A DNA stretch of 8,801 bases from Thermohalobaculum sp039187815 (lineage in GTDB: Bacteria; Pseudomonadota; Alphaproteobacteria; Rhodobacterales; Rhodobacteraceae). This document shows, piece by piece, positions 1 through 8,801 of this stretch. Position 1 is the stretch's first letter. Every line of letters starts with the position of its first letter. A program made the translations under genes and the position numbers. The notes below the pieces were generated by a model that saw only the letters and a list, made by a program, of their open reading frames with translations, was not told the origin of the DNA and made no database searches. The stretch spans positions 1-8,801 of the forward strand of contig JBCCZI010000153.1 in the NCBI GenBank assembly GCA_039187815.1. Direction: 5' to 3'.

Positions 1-706
1 GCGCGCGCATGAATTCCGGGAAACCCCGTTGCGGCTCCATCCCGCGGGTCGCATAGGTCACAATCTCGGGCATCGCGGCGATGTCCAGCCCCGCCACCTG
101 AGCATGCCGCTCGGGCGCCGGCGCATGGGTGTCCGTGTCCACCCCGTCATGGATCACCGTCAGCTTGGCGCGCATGTGCGCAGGAAACTGATCTGCCTGA
201 AACTCGGTCGGCGCAATCCGACGATCCGCCGCCTCGAAATCCAAGAGCAGCGGCGTGTTGCGGATCCGCTGGCGCAGTCGGCTGTCCTCATCCGGCGTCC
301 AATCGGGCATGAAGCTGCTGTCGACCGGAGGGTACTGATACCACCACTCGAAGTAGGGGATGTAGCAGGTCTCCGGCCACACATCCTTGGCGAACAGCCC
401 AGCTCCCCAGCCTGAATGGGCCATCACGATGTCCGGGTGATACCCGTCCTTGCGCGCGGCGTAGAAGGCCCGCGCGGCGTTTTGCCCACGGATCGTCGCC
501 TTCTCGAGATTGGCGACATATTGGTGCACCCCGCGCGTGGTGTCGCGGCCCTCGGTGAAAGGCAGCATCCGGAAGACATCCGATGCCGCGCCGCTGCGGG
601 CCGTGGCAAAGGCCACCTCCCAGCCCGCCTGTGCCAGCCGCGTACCGATAAAGCCGAACTGAGCGGGAAAATTTGTGTGGCAGAATAGGATCTTCGGGGC
701 GGCCAA
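1..706 (-). CDS. Glycosyltransferase, GT-B fold, Glyco_trans_4_3 type (partial, C-terminus off the left edge)
   Basis: This gene encodes the N-terminal 235 residues of a sugar-nucleotide-dependent glycosyltransferase, probably cytoplasmic and acting in polysaccharide or surface glycan synthesis; donor and acceptor cannot be read. Residues 5-19 (KILFCHTNFPAQFGF) match the opening strand and loop of the family 4, group 3 N-terminal domain. Other hallmarks follow: HPDIVMAHSGWG (90-101), YFEWWY (118-123), PTEFQADQFP (166-175) and VIHDGVDTD (184-192). From about residue 214 the second Rossmann domain begins, with TYATRGMEPQRGFPEFMRA (217-235) typical of these enzymes; the donor-binding half continues beyond position 1. 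I chose the TTG start at 706 because GAGAGG lies 6 nt upstream, the KILF motif follows at once, and no ATG or GTG sits nearby in frame. It is divergent from the efflux operon, with no evident functional link. The family call is secure; the exact start and pathway are less so. Confidence 0.88.
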   Translation of the reverse strand, partial: MAAPKILFCHTNFPAQFGFIGTRLAQAGWEVAFATARSGAASDVFRMLPFTEGRDTTRGVHQYVANLEKATIRGQNAARAFYAARKDGYHPDIVMAHSGWGAGLFAKDVWPETCYIPYFEWWYQYPPVDSSFMPDWTPDEDSRLRQRIRNTPLLLDFEAADRRIAPTEFQADQFPAHMRAKLTVIHDGVDTDTHAPAPERHAQVAGLDIAAMPEIVTYATRGMEPQRGFPEFMRA

Positions 707-712
707 GGCGTG

Positions 713-718
713 CCTCTC
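713..718 (-). promoter_or_regulatory. Ribosome binding site of the glycosyltransferase gene
   Basis: GAGAGG on the minus strand lies 6 nt before the TTG codon at 706. It decides the choice of this unusual TTG start, since no ATG or GTG with comparable spacing exists in the frame. Confidence 0.6.
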
Positions 719-812
719 TGTCGCGCGGATCGCCGGCAGGTAACGTGAAGCGAGGAGGCGACGCAAGGGTGCTCGCAACTTCAAGCGTGCGTGGCAGTAC
801 CTCCGGCCCAGG

Positions 813-827
813 CAGTCGGCTAGACTG
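813..827. promoter_or_regulatory. Short dyad (CAGTC-N5-GACTG) upstream of the efflux operon, possible operator
   Basis: A perfect 5-bp inverted repeat with a 5-bp spacer lies 27 bp before the adaptor start codon, in the 148-bp region between the divergent glycosyltransferase and efflux genes. TAGACT (821-826), which overlaps it, could be a -10 element, but I see no convincing -35 box 17 bp upstream. RND operons are commonly controlled by TetR, MarR or LysR proteins binding dyads in this position. No regulator gene is adjacent and the dyad is short enough to occur by chance, so the function is speculative. I see nothing else notable between 707 and 842 apart from the glycosyltransferase ribosome binding site. 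Confidence 0.25.
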
Positions 828-842
828 ATTGTGATTCGACCG

Positions 843-848
843 AAGGAG
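843..848 (+). promoter_or_regulatory. Ribosome binding site of the efflux adaptor gene
   Basis: AAGGAG lies 6 nt before the ATG at 855. It selects this codon over the in-frame GTG at 831, which would put eight extra residues in front of the signal peptide and has no comparable site upstream. Confidence 0.85.
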
Positions 849-854
849 CCTCCT

Positions 855-1985
855 ATGCTGCGCCTGTCCCCCCTCCTCTGCGCCGTTGCTCTCGCGGCGG
901 CAGGCCCCTCTCTCGCGCAAATGCCCGATGGCATGCCCGTCGATGTCGCGGCGCCGCTGGTCGAGACCGTGGTCGACTATGACATCTTCACCGGCCGGTT
1001 CGAAGCGGTGAAGGAGGTCGAGATCCGGGCCCGCGTCTCGGGCTATCTCGACGCCGTGGGCTTCGAGGATGGCGCCGTGGTCGAGGCCGGTGACCTGCTC
1101 TTCACGATCGATCAGCGCACCTTTGAGGCGGCCGTCAAAGGGGCCGAGGCCCAGCTCGCCGCATCCAAGGCAAGCCGAGAGCTGGCGCAGATCGAGCTCG
1201 ACCGCGCGACCCAGTTGGCCGAGCGCAATGTGGGCACGGCGCAGGAGGTCGACCGGACCTCCGCCTCGCTGGCCGAAGCGGCGGCCCAGGTTCAGATCGC
1301 CGAGGCAGAGCTGCGGGACGCGCAACTGAACCTCGAGTTCACCGAGGTTCGCGCGCCGATCTCCGGGCGTCTCTCGGACACTCGGGTCGATGAGGGCAAT
1401 CTGGTCATCGGAGGCGCGGGCAGCACGACATTGCTGACCACCATCGTCTCGATCGAACGGATCCGATTCGTCTTCACTGCCTCGGAGGCCGAGTATCTGA
1501 AATATGCGCGGCTGGCCCGGGTCGGCACCCGCCCTTCGAGCCGAGTAACCGAGACGCCCGTGACGGTCCGCCTGATGGACGAGCCGGACTTTACGCATCA
1601 GGGCAAGATGGACTTCGTCGACAACGTGATCGACCCGAACTCGGGCACGATCACCGGGCGGGCTATGCTGCAAAACGACGAAGGCTTGCTGCTGCCTGGC
1701 CTGTTCGGCCGCCTGAAGCTGCCGGCCTCGGGGCCCTACGAGGCAGTGTTGATTCCAGACGAGGCCATTTTGTCGGATCAGGACCGCAAAATCGTGATGG
1801 TCGTCGATGCGGAGGGCACGGTCTCGGCCCGTCCTGTGGTGCCGGGACCGATCCACCGTGGCTTGCGCGTGATCCGCGAGGGGCTGGCCGCCGAGGACCG
1901 TGTCGTCGTCAACGGGGTGCAGCGCGCGCGCCCCGGCGGCAAGGTAAAGCCCGAAGCGGTCGAGCTCACGCTCGCGGAAAATTGA
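855..1985 (+). CDS. RND efflux system periplasmic adaptor subunit (MexE/AcrA type, membrane fusion protein)
   Basis: This 376-residue protein is the periplasmic adaptor linking the inner-membrane RND pump to an outer-membrane TolC-like channel. Residues 1-21 form a signal peptide (Arg at 3, hydrophobic core 4-16, likely cleavage after SLA). No lipobox is present: Cys9 sits inside the hydrophobic core, so the mature protein is probably not lipidated, unlike AcrA. The domain order is standard. First lipoyl half-motif at about 55-88 (EIRARVSGYL, then GAVVEAGDLLFTID). An Ala/Glu-rich alpha-helical hairpin at about 89-160. Second lipoyl half at about 161-190 (RAPISGRLS, VDEGNLV). Beta-barrel at about 196-290, with VIDPNSGTITGRA. 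Membrane-proximal domain to the end, with IPDEAI (300-305). The hairpin tip carries R117, L121 and T128 at the spacing of the channel-docking R-L-S motif. The start is set by AAGGAG. The stop lies 3 nt before the pump start, so the two are cotranscribed. Confidence 0.95.
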   Translation: MLRLSPLLCAVALAAAGPSLAQMPDGMPVDVAAPLVETVVDYDIFTGRFEAVKEVEIRARVSGYLDAVGFEDGAVVEAGDLLFTIDQRTFEAAVKGAEAQLAASKASRELAQIELDRATQLAERNVGTAQEVDRTSASLAEAAAQVQIAEAELRDAQLNLEFTEVRAPISGRLSDTRVDEGNLVIGGAGSTTLLTTIVSIERIRFVFTASEAEYLKYARLARVGTRPSSRVTETPVTVRLMDEPDFTHQGKMDFVDNVIDPNSGTITGRAMLQNDEGLLLPGLFGRLKLPASGPYEAVLIPDEAILSDQDRKIVMVVDAEGTVSARPVVPGPIHRGLRVIREGLAAEDRVVVNGVQRARPGGKVKPEAVELTLAEN

Positions 1986-1988
1986 ACC

Positions 1989-5150
<3,162 letters not shown>

Positions 5151-5156
<6 letters not shown>

Positions 5157-5168
5157 GACGTCTCAGGC
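5151..5168. repeat. Perfect 18-bp palindrome over the two convergent stop codons
   Basis: GCCTGAGACGTCTCAGGC is its own reverse complement. It contains the TGA stop of the pump gene (5154-5156) and the TGA stop of the kinase gene (5163-5165, minus strand), so each gene ends inside the same element. As RNA it could fold into a 7-bp stem with an ACGT loop on either strand. Outer GCCAG (5141-5145) and CTGGC (5176-5180) could add an imperfect lower stem. No T-run follows on either strand, so it is not a classical intrinsic terminator. It may still serve as a bidirectional transcript end or an RNA-stabilising 3' hairpin. The sequence fact is certain; the role is inferred. Confidence 0.7.
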
Positions 5169-7286
5169 AACGGCGCTGGCGGGATCGGGACGCCAGCGCG
5201 ACAACGCTTCGGTCAGCTCGTTCCGCCGGATTGGCTTGGTCAGAAAGTCGTCCATGCCTGCGCGCAGGCAACGCTCGCGGTCGCCCTGCATGGCATTGGC
5301 CGTCAGGGCGATGATCGGCACGCGCGCGCGGCCTTCGTTGCCCTCGATCTCGCGGATGGCGGCCGTCGCCTCGTAGCCATCGAGTTCGGGCATAGAGACA
5401 TCCATCAGGATGACATCGGGGGCCATGGCGCGGTAGCGCTCCACCGCCTCGCGTCCGGTCTCGGCAAAACCGAGTGTGCCGACCGAGGGGCCAAGCAGCT
5501 TCTTCATCAGCAAGCGATTGGTGGCATTGTCCTCTGCAACCAAGACCGACAATTGGGTGAGATCCTTCGGTTCGACCGCGTCTCCGTCCGAAATCGGTCG
5601 CCGGGTTTGCATCTCGACCGCATCTGCCGCGGGCAAGGCGATGCGACAGGTGAAGGTCGATCCGCGCCCAGGCTCCGAGTGCAGGGTAAGCGCGCCGTTC
5701 ATGGCCTCGACAATCCGCCGGGTGATCGCGAGGCCGAGCCCCGTCCCCTGTCCGCGGCGTTGTTCGGGCCCTTCGACCTGCTCATAGGCGGCGAAGACCG
5801 CAGCCTGACGGTCGAGCGGGATGCCGATCCCGGTGTCGCTCACTTGCAGGGACAAACTGACGGTGCCATGGGCCTCTTTGCCGGTCAGGCTTAGGCCCAC
5901 CCGACCTTTGGGCGTAAACTTGATGGCGTTGCCGAGCAGGTTGGTCGCGATCTGGCGAATGCGCCCCGCATCCCCGATCACATGGCGCGGCAGGTCGGGT
6001 GCGACCTCGATGCAAAAGGTCAGACCCTTTTCGCGCGCAGCAGCCCCTAAGAGCAGCCCCACCGTCTGCACCTCGTCCTCGATGTCGAAGGGTCGCGCTT
6101 CCAGCCGCATCTGCCCCGCCTCGATCTTGGAGAAATCAAGCACATCGTTGATGATGGTCAGCAGGCCCTCGCCCGATCGGATGATCGTATGGACCTGCAT
6201 CCGCTGCTCGTCGGTCAGATGGGTGTTCGACAGCAAATCGGCCATGCCGATGATCCCGTTCATCGGGGTGCGGATCTCGTGGCTCATCGTGGCGAGGAAA
6301 GCACTCTTGGCAACGCTCGAGGCCTCGGCATCGCGGCGCGCTTTGATCAAGTCCTGCTCGCGCAAACGCGCCTCGGTCACGTCACGATTGATGCCAAGCA
6401 TTCGGATCGGGCGCTTTTGTGCGTCCCATGTGGCCATGCCTCGGGATCGCCACCACCGCCATGTGTCGTCGGCAGCGCGGATCCGATACTCGATCTCATA
6501 GGGCTCGCCGGTGTCGAGATGGCGCTGGACCGTCTCGAGAGCGCTCGGCAGGTCATCGGGATGCACCCGGCCTGCCCAGCTCTCGAACTTGTCGGGAAAG
6601 CTCTCAAAGTCCAGCCCCAGCAACTCGCGATTGATGTCGGAATAGCGGACCGTGCCCGATCCGATATCCCAATCCCACAAACCGTCATGGCTGCCGAAAA
6701 GGGCGAGCTGACGCCGCTCTTCGCTCTCGCGCAGGTCCTCCAGCCGGTCCTGGACCTGTTTCTCGACCGCGTCGCGCTGGGCGACAAGCTCTTCCTCGGC
6801 GTGGATGCGGGCGGCAACTTCGCTCTCGAGCCGGGCATTCGAGGCGGCGAGACGCGATTCGGCCAACCGCCGCGTGGTGACCTCCTCGGAGAGCTCTTGG
6901 TTGGCGGTCGACAGTTCAGCGAGGGTCGGCAGATGGCGCAGACGACGAAAGCAGGCGAGCCCCGCGATGATCATACTGAGAGCCGTGAAGATGAAGAGCG
7001 GATGCATCCACCGTGCCGGATCGCCGATATCGGCGACCATGTCGACGGCAATGATGCCCTCGAGCAAGCCGCAAACCAGGCTGGCCGCCGCGATGAATAT
7101 CAAGCCGCCGCGGTGCAGTTTGCGCCGGACGGCGAGGGCAACCAAAAGCCACAACGGCATCGCTATCAGGGTTGCGGCCGTGACCCCGCCCAGCACGATG
7201 TCGAACAGCGGCGCCACACCTCCGCACTCCGCACAGAGCCCGGGCGGTGCCACTGCATTCATGTCCGTGTGCGCGGCCGCGTGCAT
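5163..7286 (-). CDS. Hybrid sensor histidine kinase with 3-TM ethylene-receptor-like N-terminus, PAS, HisKA, HATPase_c and receiver
   Basis: This 707-residue inner-membrane kinase should sense a signal, autophosphorylate and pass phosphate to its own receiver, then on to an Hpt protein encoded elsewhere. No Hpt domain or separate response regulator is in the window. Helices lie at about 29-53, 60-83 and 96-112, followed by a charged coiled coil (about 122-190). A PAS fold occupies about 191-308 (LWDWDIGSG, RVHPDDL, GINRDVTEAR). HisKA has phospho-acceptor H336 in SHEIRTPMNG. The ATPase domain shows the N box (NLLGNAIKFTP, 449-459), DTGIGIP (484-490) and GQGTGLGLA (512-520). The receiver (about 579-698) has E585 and D586, phospho-acceptor D629, T662 and K684, so every catalytic residue is intact. 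The membrane region, with C18, C21, C72 and E76, resembles the ETR1 sensor domain. The ATG start has GGAG 6 nt upstream; Met9 has none. The gene converges on the pump gene with a 6-bp gap. The ligand and regulon are unknown. Confidence 0.95.
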   Translation of the reverse strand: MHAAAHTDMNAVAPPGLCAECGGVAPLFDIVLGGVTAATLIAMPLWLLVALAVRRKLHRGGLIFIAAASLVCGLLEGIIAVDMVADIGDPARWMHPLFIFTALSMIIAGLACFRRLRHLPTLAELSTANQELSEEVTTRRLAESRLAASNARLESEVAARIHAEEELVAQRDAVEKQVQDRLEDLRESEERRQLALFGSHDGLWDWDIGSGTVRYSDINRELLGLDFESFPDKFESWAGRVHPDDLPSALETVQRHLDTGEPYEIEYRIRAADDTWRWWRSRGMATWDAQKRPIRMLGINRDVTEARLREQDLIKARRDAEASSVAKSAFLATMSHEIRTPMNGIIGMADLLSNTHLTDEQRMQVHTIIRSGEGLLTIINDVLDFSKIEAGQMRLEARPFDIEDEVQTVGLLLGAAAREKGLTFCIEVAPDLPRHVIGDAGRIRQIATNLLGNAIKFTPKGRVGLSLTGKEAHGTVSLSLQVSDTGIGIPLDRQAAVFAAYEQVEGPEQRRGQGTGLGLAITRRIVEAMNGALTLHSEPGRGSTFTCRIALPAADAVEMQTRRPISDGDAVEPKDLTQLSVLVAEDNATNRLLMKKLLGPSVGTLGFAETGREAVERYRAMAPDVILMDVSMPELDGYEATAAIREIEGNEGRARVPIIALTANAMQGDRERCLRAGMDDFLTKPIRRNELTEALSRWRPDPASAVA

Positions 7287-7292
7287 AGAAGT

Positions 7293-7296
7293 CTCC
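7293..7296 (-). promoter_or_regulatory. Ribosome binding site of the histidine kinase gene
   Basis: GGAG within CGGAGAC lies 6 nt before the ATG at 7286. It supports this start over the in-frame Met9 codon, whose upstream sequence has no purine-rich site. Confidence 0.7.
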
Positions 7297-7329
7297 GCAT
7301 CGTTTGCCCGGAGATCAGCACGCTCAGGC

Positions 7330-7344
7330 TTAAGGCGCGTTTAA
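7330..7344. promoter_or_regulatory. TTAA-N7-TTAA box, candidate CtrA binding site upstream of the kinase gene
   Basis: Two TTAA tetramers are separated by exactly 7 bp (TTAAGGCGCGTTTAA), with the near edge 43 bp before the kinase start codon. This matches the core of the CtrA recognition sequence known from Caulobacter and used across alphaproteobacteria. I found no other TTAA on reading through this GC-rich window, so the pairing stands out. The position suits a site overlapping the promoter of the kinase gene. The flanks do not carry the longer consensus (TTAAC or TTAACCAT), and I cannot mark a clear -10 box, so the assignment is tentative. Confidence 0.4.
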
Positions 7345-7359
7345 ACGCACGCGGCCGCG
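7337..7359. repeat. Two adjacent palindromes between the hydrolase and kinase genes
   Basis: GCGTTTAAACGC (7337-7348, 12 bp) and CGCGGCCGCG (7350-7359, 10 bp) are each perfect palindromes, one base apart. They lie just past the hydrolase stop codon and upstream of the kinase gene. The first includes the second TTAA of the candidate CtrA box. They could be protein-binding dyads or contribute to a weak RNA structure after the hydrolase gene. No T-run follows, so I do not call a terminator, and GC palindromes of this size are common in such DNA. Confidence 0.4.
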
Positions 7360-7374
7360 GAAGGTCACAATGGA

Positions 7375-8001
7375 TCAGGGCGATGTGACAAGCGCGCGCA
7401 TCGTCTCGATCTCACCGGGCCGGATCTCGTGCCCGCCTGGATGCCAATCGACGGTGAGATCGGCGCCATGGCGGCGATAGGCCTCAGCCAGAGCCTCGGT
7501 CATGGCCGGCGGGCAGATTGGATCGCTTTGGCCCGCCGTGATCGACACCCGCTGACGCCCAGACGATCCTTGGACCTCGGGCGTCCAAGGGATCAGCGGA
7601 TGCATCAGCCCGAGCTTTGCGAACCGGGAGGGATGCTCAAATCCATGCGCGGCCAGCATATTGGCGCCGTTGGAGTAGCCGATCCCGATGGCGCGCTCGG
7701 CAAAGATGGCATAGCGGGCCATGGCTGCGTCGAGAAACGCCTCGAAGCGCGCGATCCGCTGGGCGAGATCCTCCATGTCATAGAGCCCCTCACCCCGGCG
7801 GCGGAAGAACCGGGCTTGGCCGTGTTCGTCCACATCGCCCTCAAGCGCGAGCAACCCCGCACCCGGAGCCACGGCCTGGCCGAGGCGCACCATGTCATGT
7901 GCATGCCCCCCAGTGCCGTGGAGCAGGATGAGGACCGGCGCCTCGGGCCGGTCGGCAGGTCGCCAGATGTGGCGATACGTGTCCAGCATGGCGTGCATCA
8001 T
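7375..8001 (-). CDS. Alpha/beta hydrolase, carboxylesterase/phospholipase-like (MhqD type)
   Basis: This 208-residue cytoplasmic protein (no signal peptide) is a small serine hydrolase of the carboxylesterase/dienelactone hydrolase-like group. The fold is complete. LILLHGTGGHAHD (24-36) carries the oxyanion-hole HGTGG. The nucleophile elbow is GYSNGAN with Ser110, the acid is Asp160 in GQSDPICP, and the base is His191 in GGHEI. LGLMHPLIP (130-138) resembles the segment seen in MhqD-like proteins. It overlaps the upstream dioxygenase gene by 4 nt (ATGA), so it is translationally coupled and probably acts on the same class of compounds, for example esters or ring-opened products; the substrate is unknown. 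GAGG lies 4 nt before the first ATG (8001) and 7 nt before the second (7998), so the protein may start at Met2. The kinase gene follows 88 bp downstream on the same strand. Confidence 0.9.
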   Translation of the reverse strand: MMHAMLDTYRHIWRPADRPEAPVLILLHGTGGHAHDMVRLGQAVAPGAGLLALEGDVDEHGQARFFRRRGEGLYDMEDLAQRIARFEAFLDAAMARYAIFAERAIGIGYSNGANMLAAHGFEHPSRFAKLGLMHPLIPWTPEVQGSSGRQRVSITAGQSDPICPPAMTEALAEAYRRHGADLTVDWHPGGHEIRPGEIETMRALVTSP

Positions 8002-8801
8002 ACGGCCTCGAGCGGCGGCAGCACCGCTTCGATTCGCGCCCGGCGCGGTTCGTGCTGCGGCGGCAGCATCAGAGCCCCGCCGAGCCCATCGATCGGTTCG
8101 TCCACATCGAAGCCGGGCTCGTCCGTCGCGACCTCGAACAGGATGCCCGACGGCGTCCGGAAATAGATCGCATGGAAGTATTGCCGGTCGATGCGTTGCG
8201 TGACGCCCTGGCCCATGGCCGCGACCGCCGCCCGTACAGCCGCTTGCGTCGCCTGATCGGGCACCGAGAACGCGATGTGGTGCACGCTGCCTGCCCCCTC
8301 CAATCCAGGCGAGAGGTTGGGATCAATGTGCAGATCGATCACACCTGCCGCACCACCCGCCGAGACGTGCCGCACCAGCCGTCCCTGCCCAAGCGCGGTC
8401 TCATCCGCGACCCGGTAGCCGAGCGGCCCGGTCAGCAGCGCTTGGGTATCCTCGGCGCCCTCGGCGATCGCCAGGGTCGCCCCTTGGAAGCCGAGCACCG
8501 CGTGCGGAGGCCCGATCTCATCGGTCACCCAGCCCTCACGGCCATCCGCATCGGCCTCGACCAGCGCGAACAACAGACCGTCGGGATCGCGGGCCACCAG
8601 GCGCTCTTCGCCGAACAGGGTCTCGCGCGCCACATGCGGCGCCTCAGCTTCGATCAACCGCGCCTCCCAGAACGCGAGCGCCCCGTGCGGGACCGCATAC
8701 TGCGTCAGGACGACCTGGCCGGCGCCGAGGTGGCCTGCCCGAGCGCCCTCGAAGGGAAAGAAAGTCATCACCGAGCCGGCCGAGCCGCGCCGGTCGCCAA
8801 A
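7998..8801 (-). CDS. VOC-family ring-cleaving dioxygenase (MhqO/MhqA type), partial, N-terminus off the right edge
   Basis: The visible 267 residues are the bulk of a glyoxalase/bleomycin-resistance-fold dioxygenase that opens hydroquinone- or catechol-like rings using a metal ion. The frame stays open to the window edge. The residues before the first possible start (FGDRRGSAGSV) match the family segment that precedes MTFFPF, so the GTG or ATG codons at 8766-8771 are internal. About 50-60 N-terminal residues, with the first metal-binding His, lie outside. Counted from the edge, the C-terminal VOC module has SVHHIAFSV (His174/His175) and RQYFHAIYFRTPSGILFEVATD, where Glu223 is the likely last metal ligand. 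It is followed by the typical tail DEPGFDVDEP and MLPPQHEPRRARIE. Homologous genes in Bacillus (MhqR regulon) sit with an MhqD hydrolase and respond to quinones. Here too the hydrolase follows, with a stop/start overlap. The substrate is not proven. Confidence 0.9.
   Translation of the reverse strand, partial: FGDRRGSAGSVMTFFPFEGARAGHLGAGQVVLTQYAVPHGALAFWEARLIEAEAPHVARETLFGEERLVARDPDGLLFALVEADADGREGWVTDEIGPPHAVLGFQGATLAIAEGAEDTQALLTGPLGYRVADETALGQGRLVRHVSAGGAAGVIDLHIDPNLSPGLEGAGSVHHIAFSVPDQATQAAVRAAVAAMGQGVTQRIDRQYFHAIYFRTPSGILFEVATDEPGFDVDEPIDGLGGALMLPPQHEPRRARIEAVLPPLEAV

Noticed and set aside
831..854. An upstream in-frame GTG that would extend the adaptor by eight residues.
   Set aside because: AAGGAG sits inside this stretch at ideal spacing to the ATG at 855, and the extension would precede a normal signal peptide.
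876..881. Cys9 of the adaptor as a lipoprotein attachment site.
   Set aside because: It lies within the hydrophobic core with no matching lipobox; the SLA-Q signal peptidase I site further on fits better.
7339..7358. Adjacent PmeI-like (GTTTAAAC) and NotI (GCGGCCGC) sites as a sign of a vector or linker junction.
   Set aside because: The surrounding sequence is continuous native-looking intergenic DNA between intact genes, and NotI-type palindromes are common in GC-rich genomes.
6189..7388. A 399-codon plus-strand open frame opposite the kinase gene.
   Set aside because: No domain or ribosome binding site supports it, and the opposite strand encodes an intact hybrid kinase with all catalytic motifs.
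8766..8771. GTG or ATG near the right edge as the true start of a 256-257-residue dioxygenase.
   Set aside because: The frame stays open to 8801 and the residues there match the conserved family sequence, so the gene continues past the window.

Overview
This GC-rich window (roughly two thirds G+C by eye) reads like the chromosome of an alphaproteobacterium, most likely a Rhodobacterales-type organism. The evidence is the strong third-position GC bias, densely packed genes with short gaps, a glycosyltransferase of the Glyco_trans_4_3 type and a CtrA-like TTAA-N7-TTAA box. I cannot name the species. No RNA gene, insertion sequence, CRISPR array or phage gene was found. All genes look ordinary in composition.

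Layout. (1) Positions 1-706, minus strand: the N-terminal 235 residues of a GT-B glycosyltransferase, cut by the left edge. (2) 707-854: a 148-bp divergent intergenic region with the ribosome binding sites of both flanking genes and a short dyad. (3) 855-1985 and 1989-5156, plus strand: a two-gene efflux operon, with a MexE/AcrA-type periplasmic adaptor followed 3 nt later by a MexF/AcrB-type RND drug/proton antiporter. No outer-membrane channel or dedicated regulator lies beside it. (4) 5163-7286, minus strand: a hybrid sensor histidine kinase (three membrane helices, coiled coil, PAS, HisKA, HATPase_c, receiver) that converges on the pump gene. Only 6 bp separate the two stop codons, and both lie in a perfect 18-bp palindrome. 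(5) 7287-7374: an 88-bp gap upstream of the kinase, holding the TTAA-N7-TTAA box and two short palindromes. (6) 7375-8001 and 7998-8801, minus strand: a two-gene operon with a 4-nt stop/start overlap. It encodes a VOC-fold ring-cleaving dioxygenase (MhqO/MhqA type, N-terminus beyond the right edge) and a small alpha/beta hydrolase (MhqD type).

How the parts may fit together. The RND pair should assemble in the cell envelope with a TolC-like channel encoded elsewhere and export hydrophobic or amphiphilic compounds. The dioxygenase/hydrolase pair resembles genes linked in Bacillus to quinone and aromatic-electrophile detoxification. The kinase lies between these two modules, downstream of the detoxification pair on the same strand. 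A shared xenobiotic or electrophile stress theme is plausible but is only inference from proximity.

The most interesting item is the N-terminal membrane region of the kinase. It resembles the plant/cyanobacterial ethylene-receptor (ETR1) sensor fold in helix layout, an N-terminal cysteine pair and the copper-ligand cysteine position, but it carries Glu where the copper-ligand His should be.
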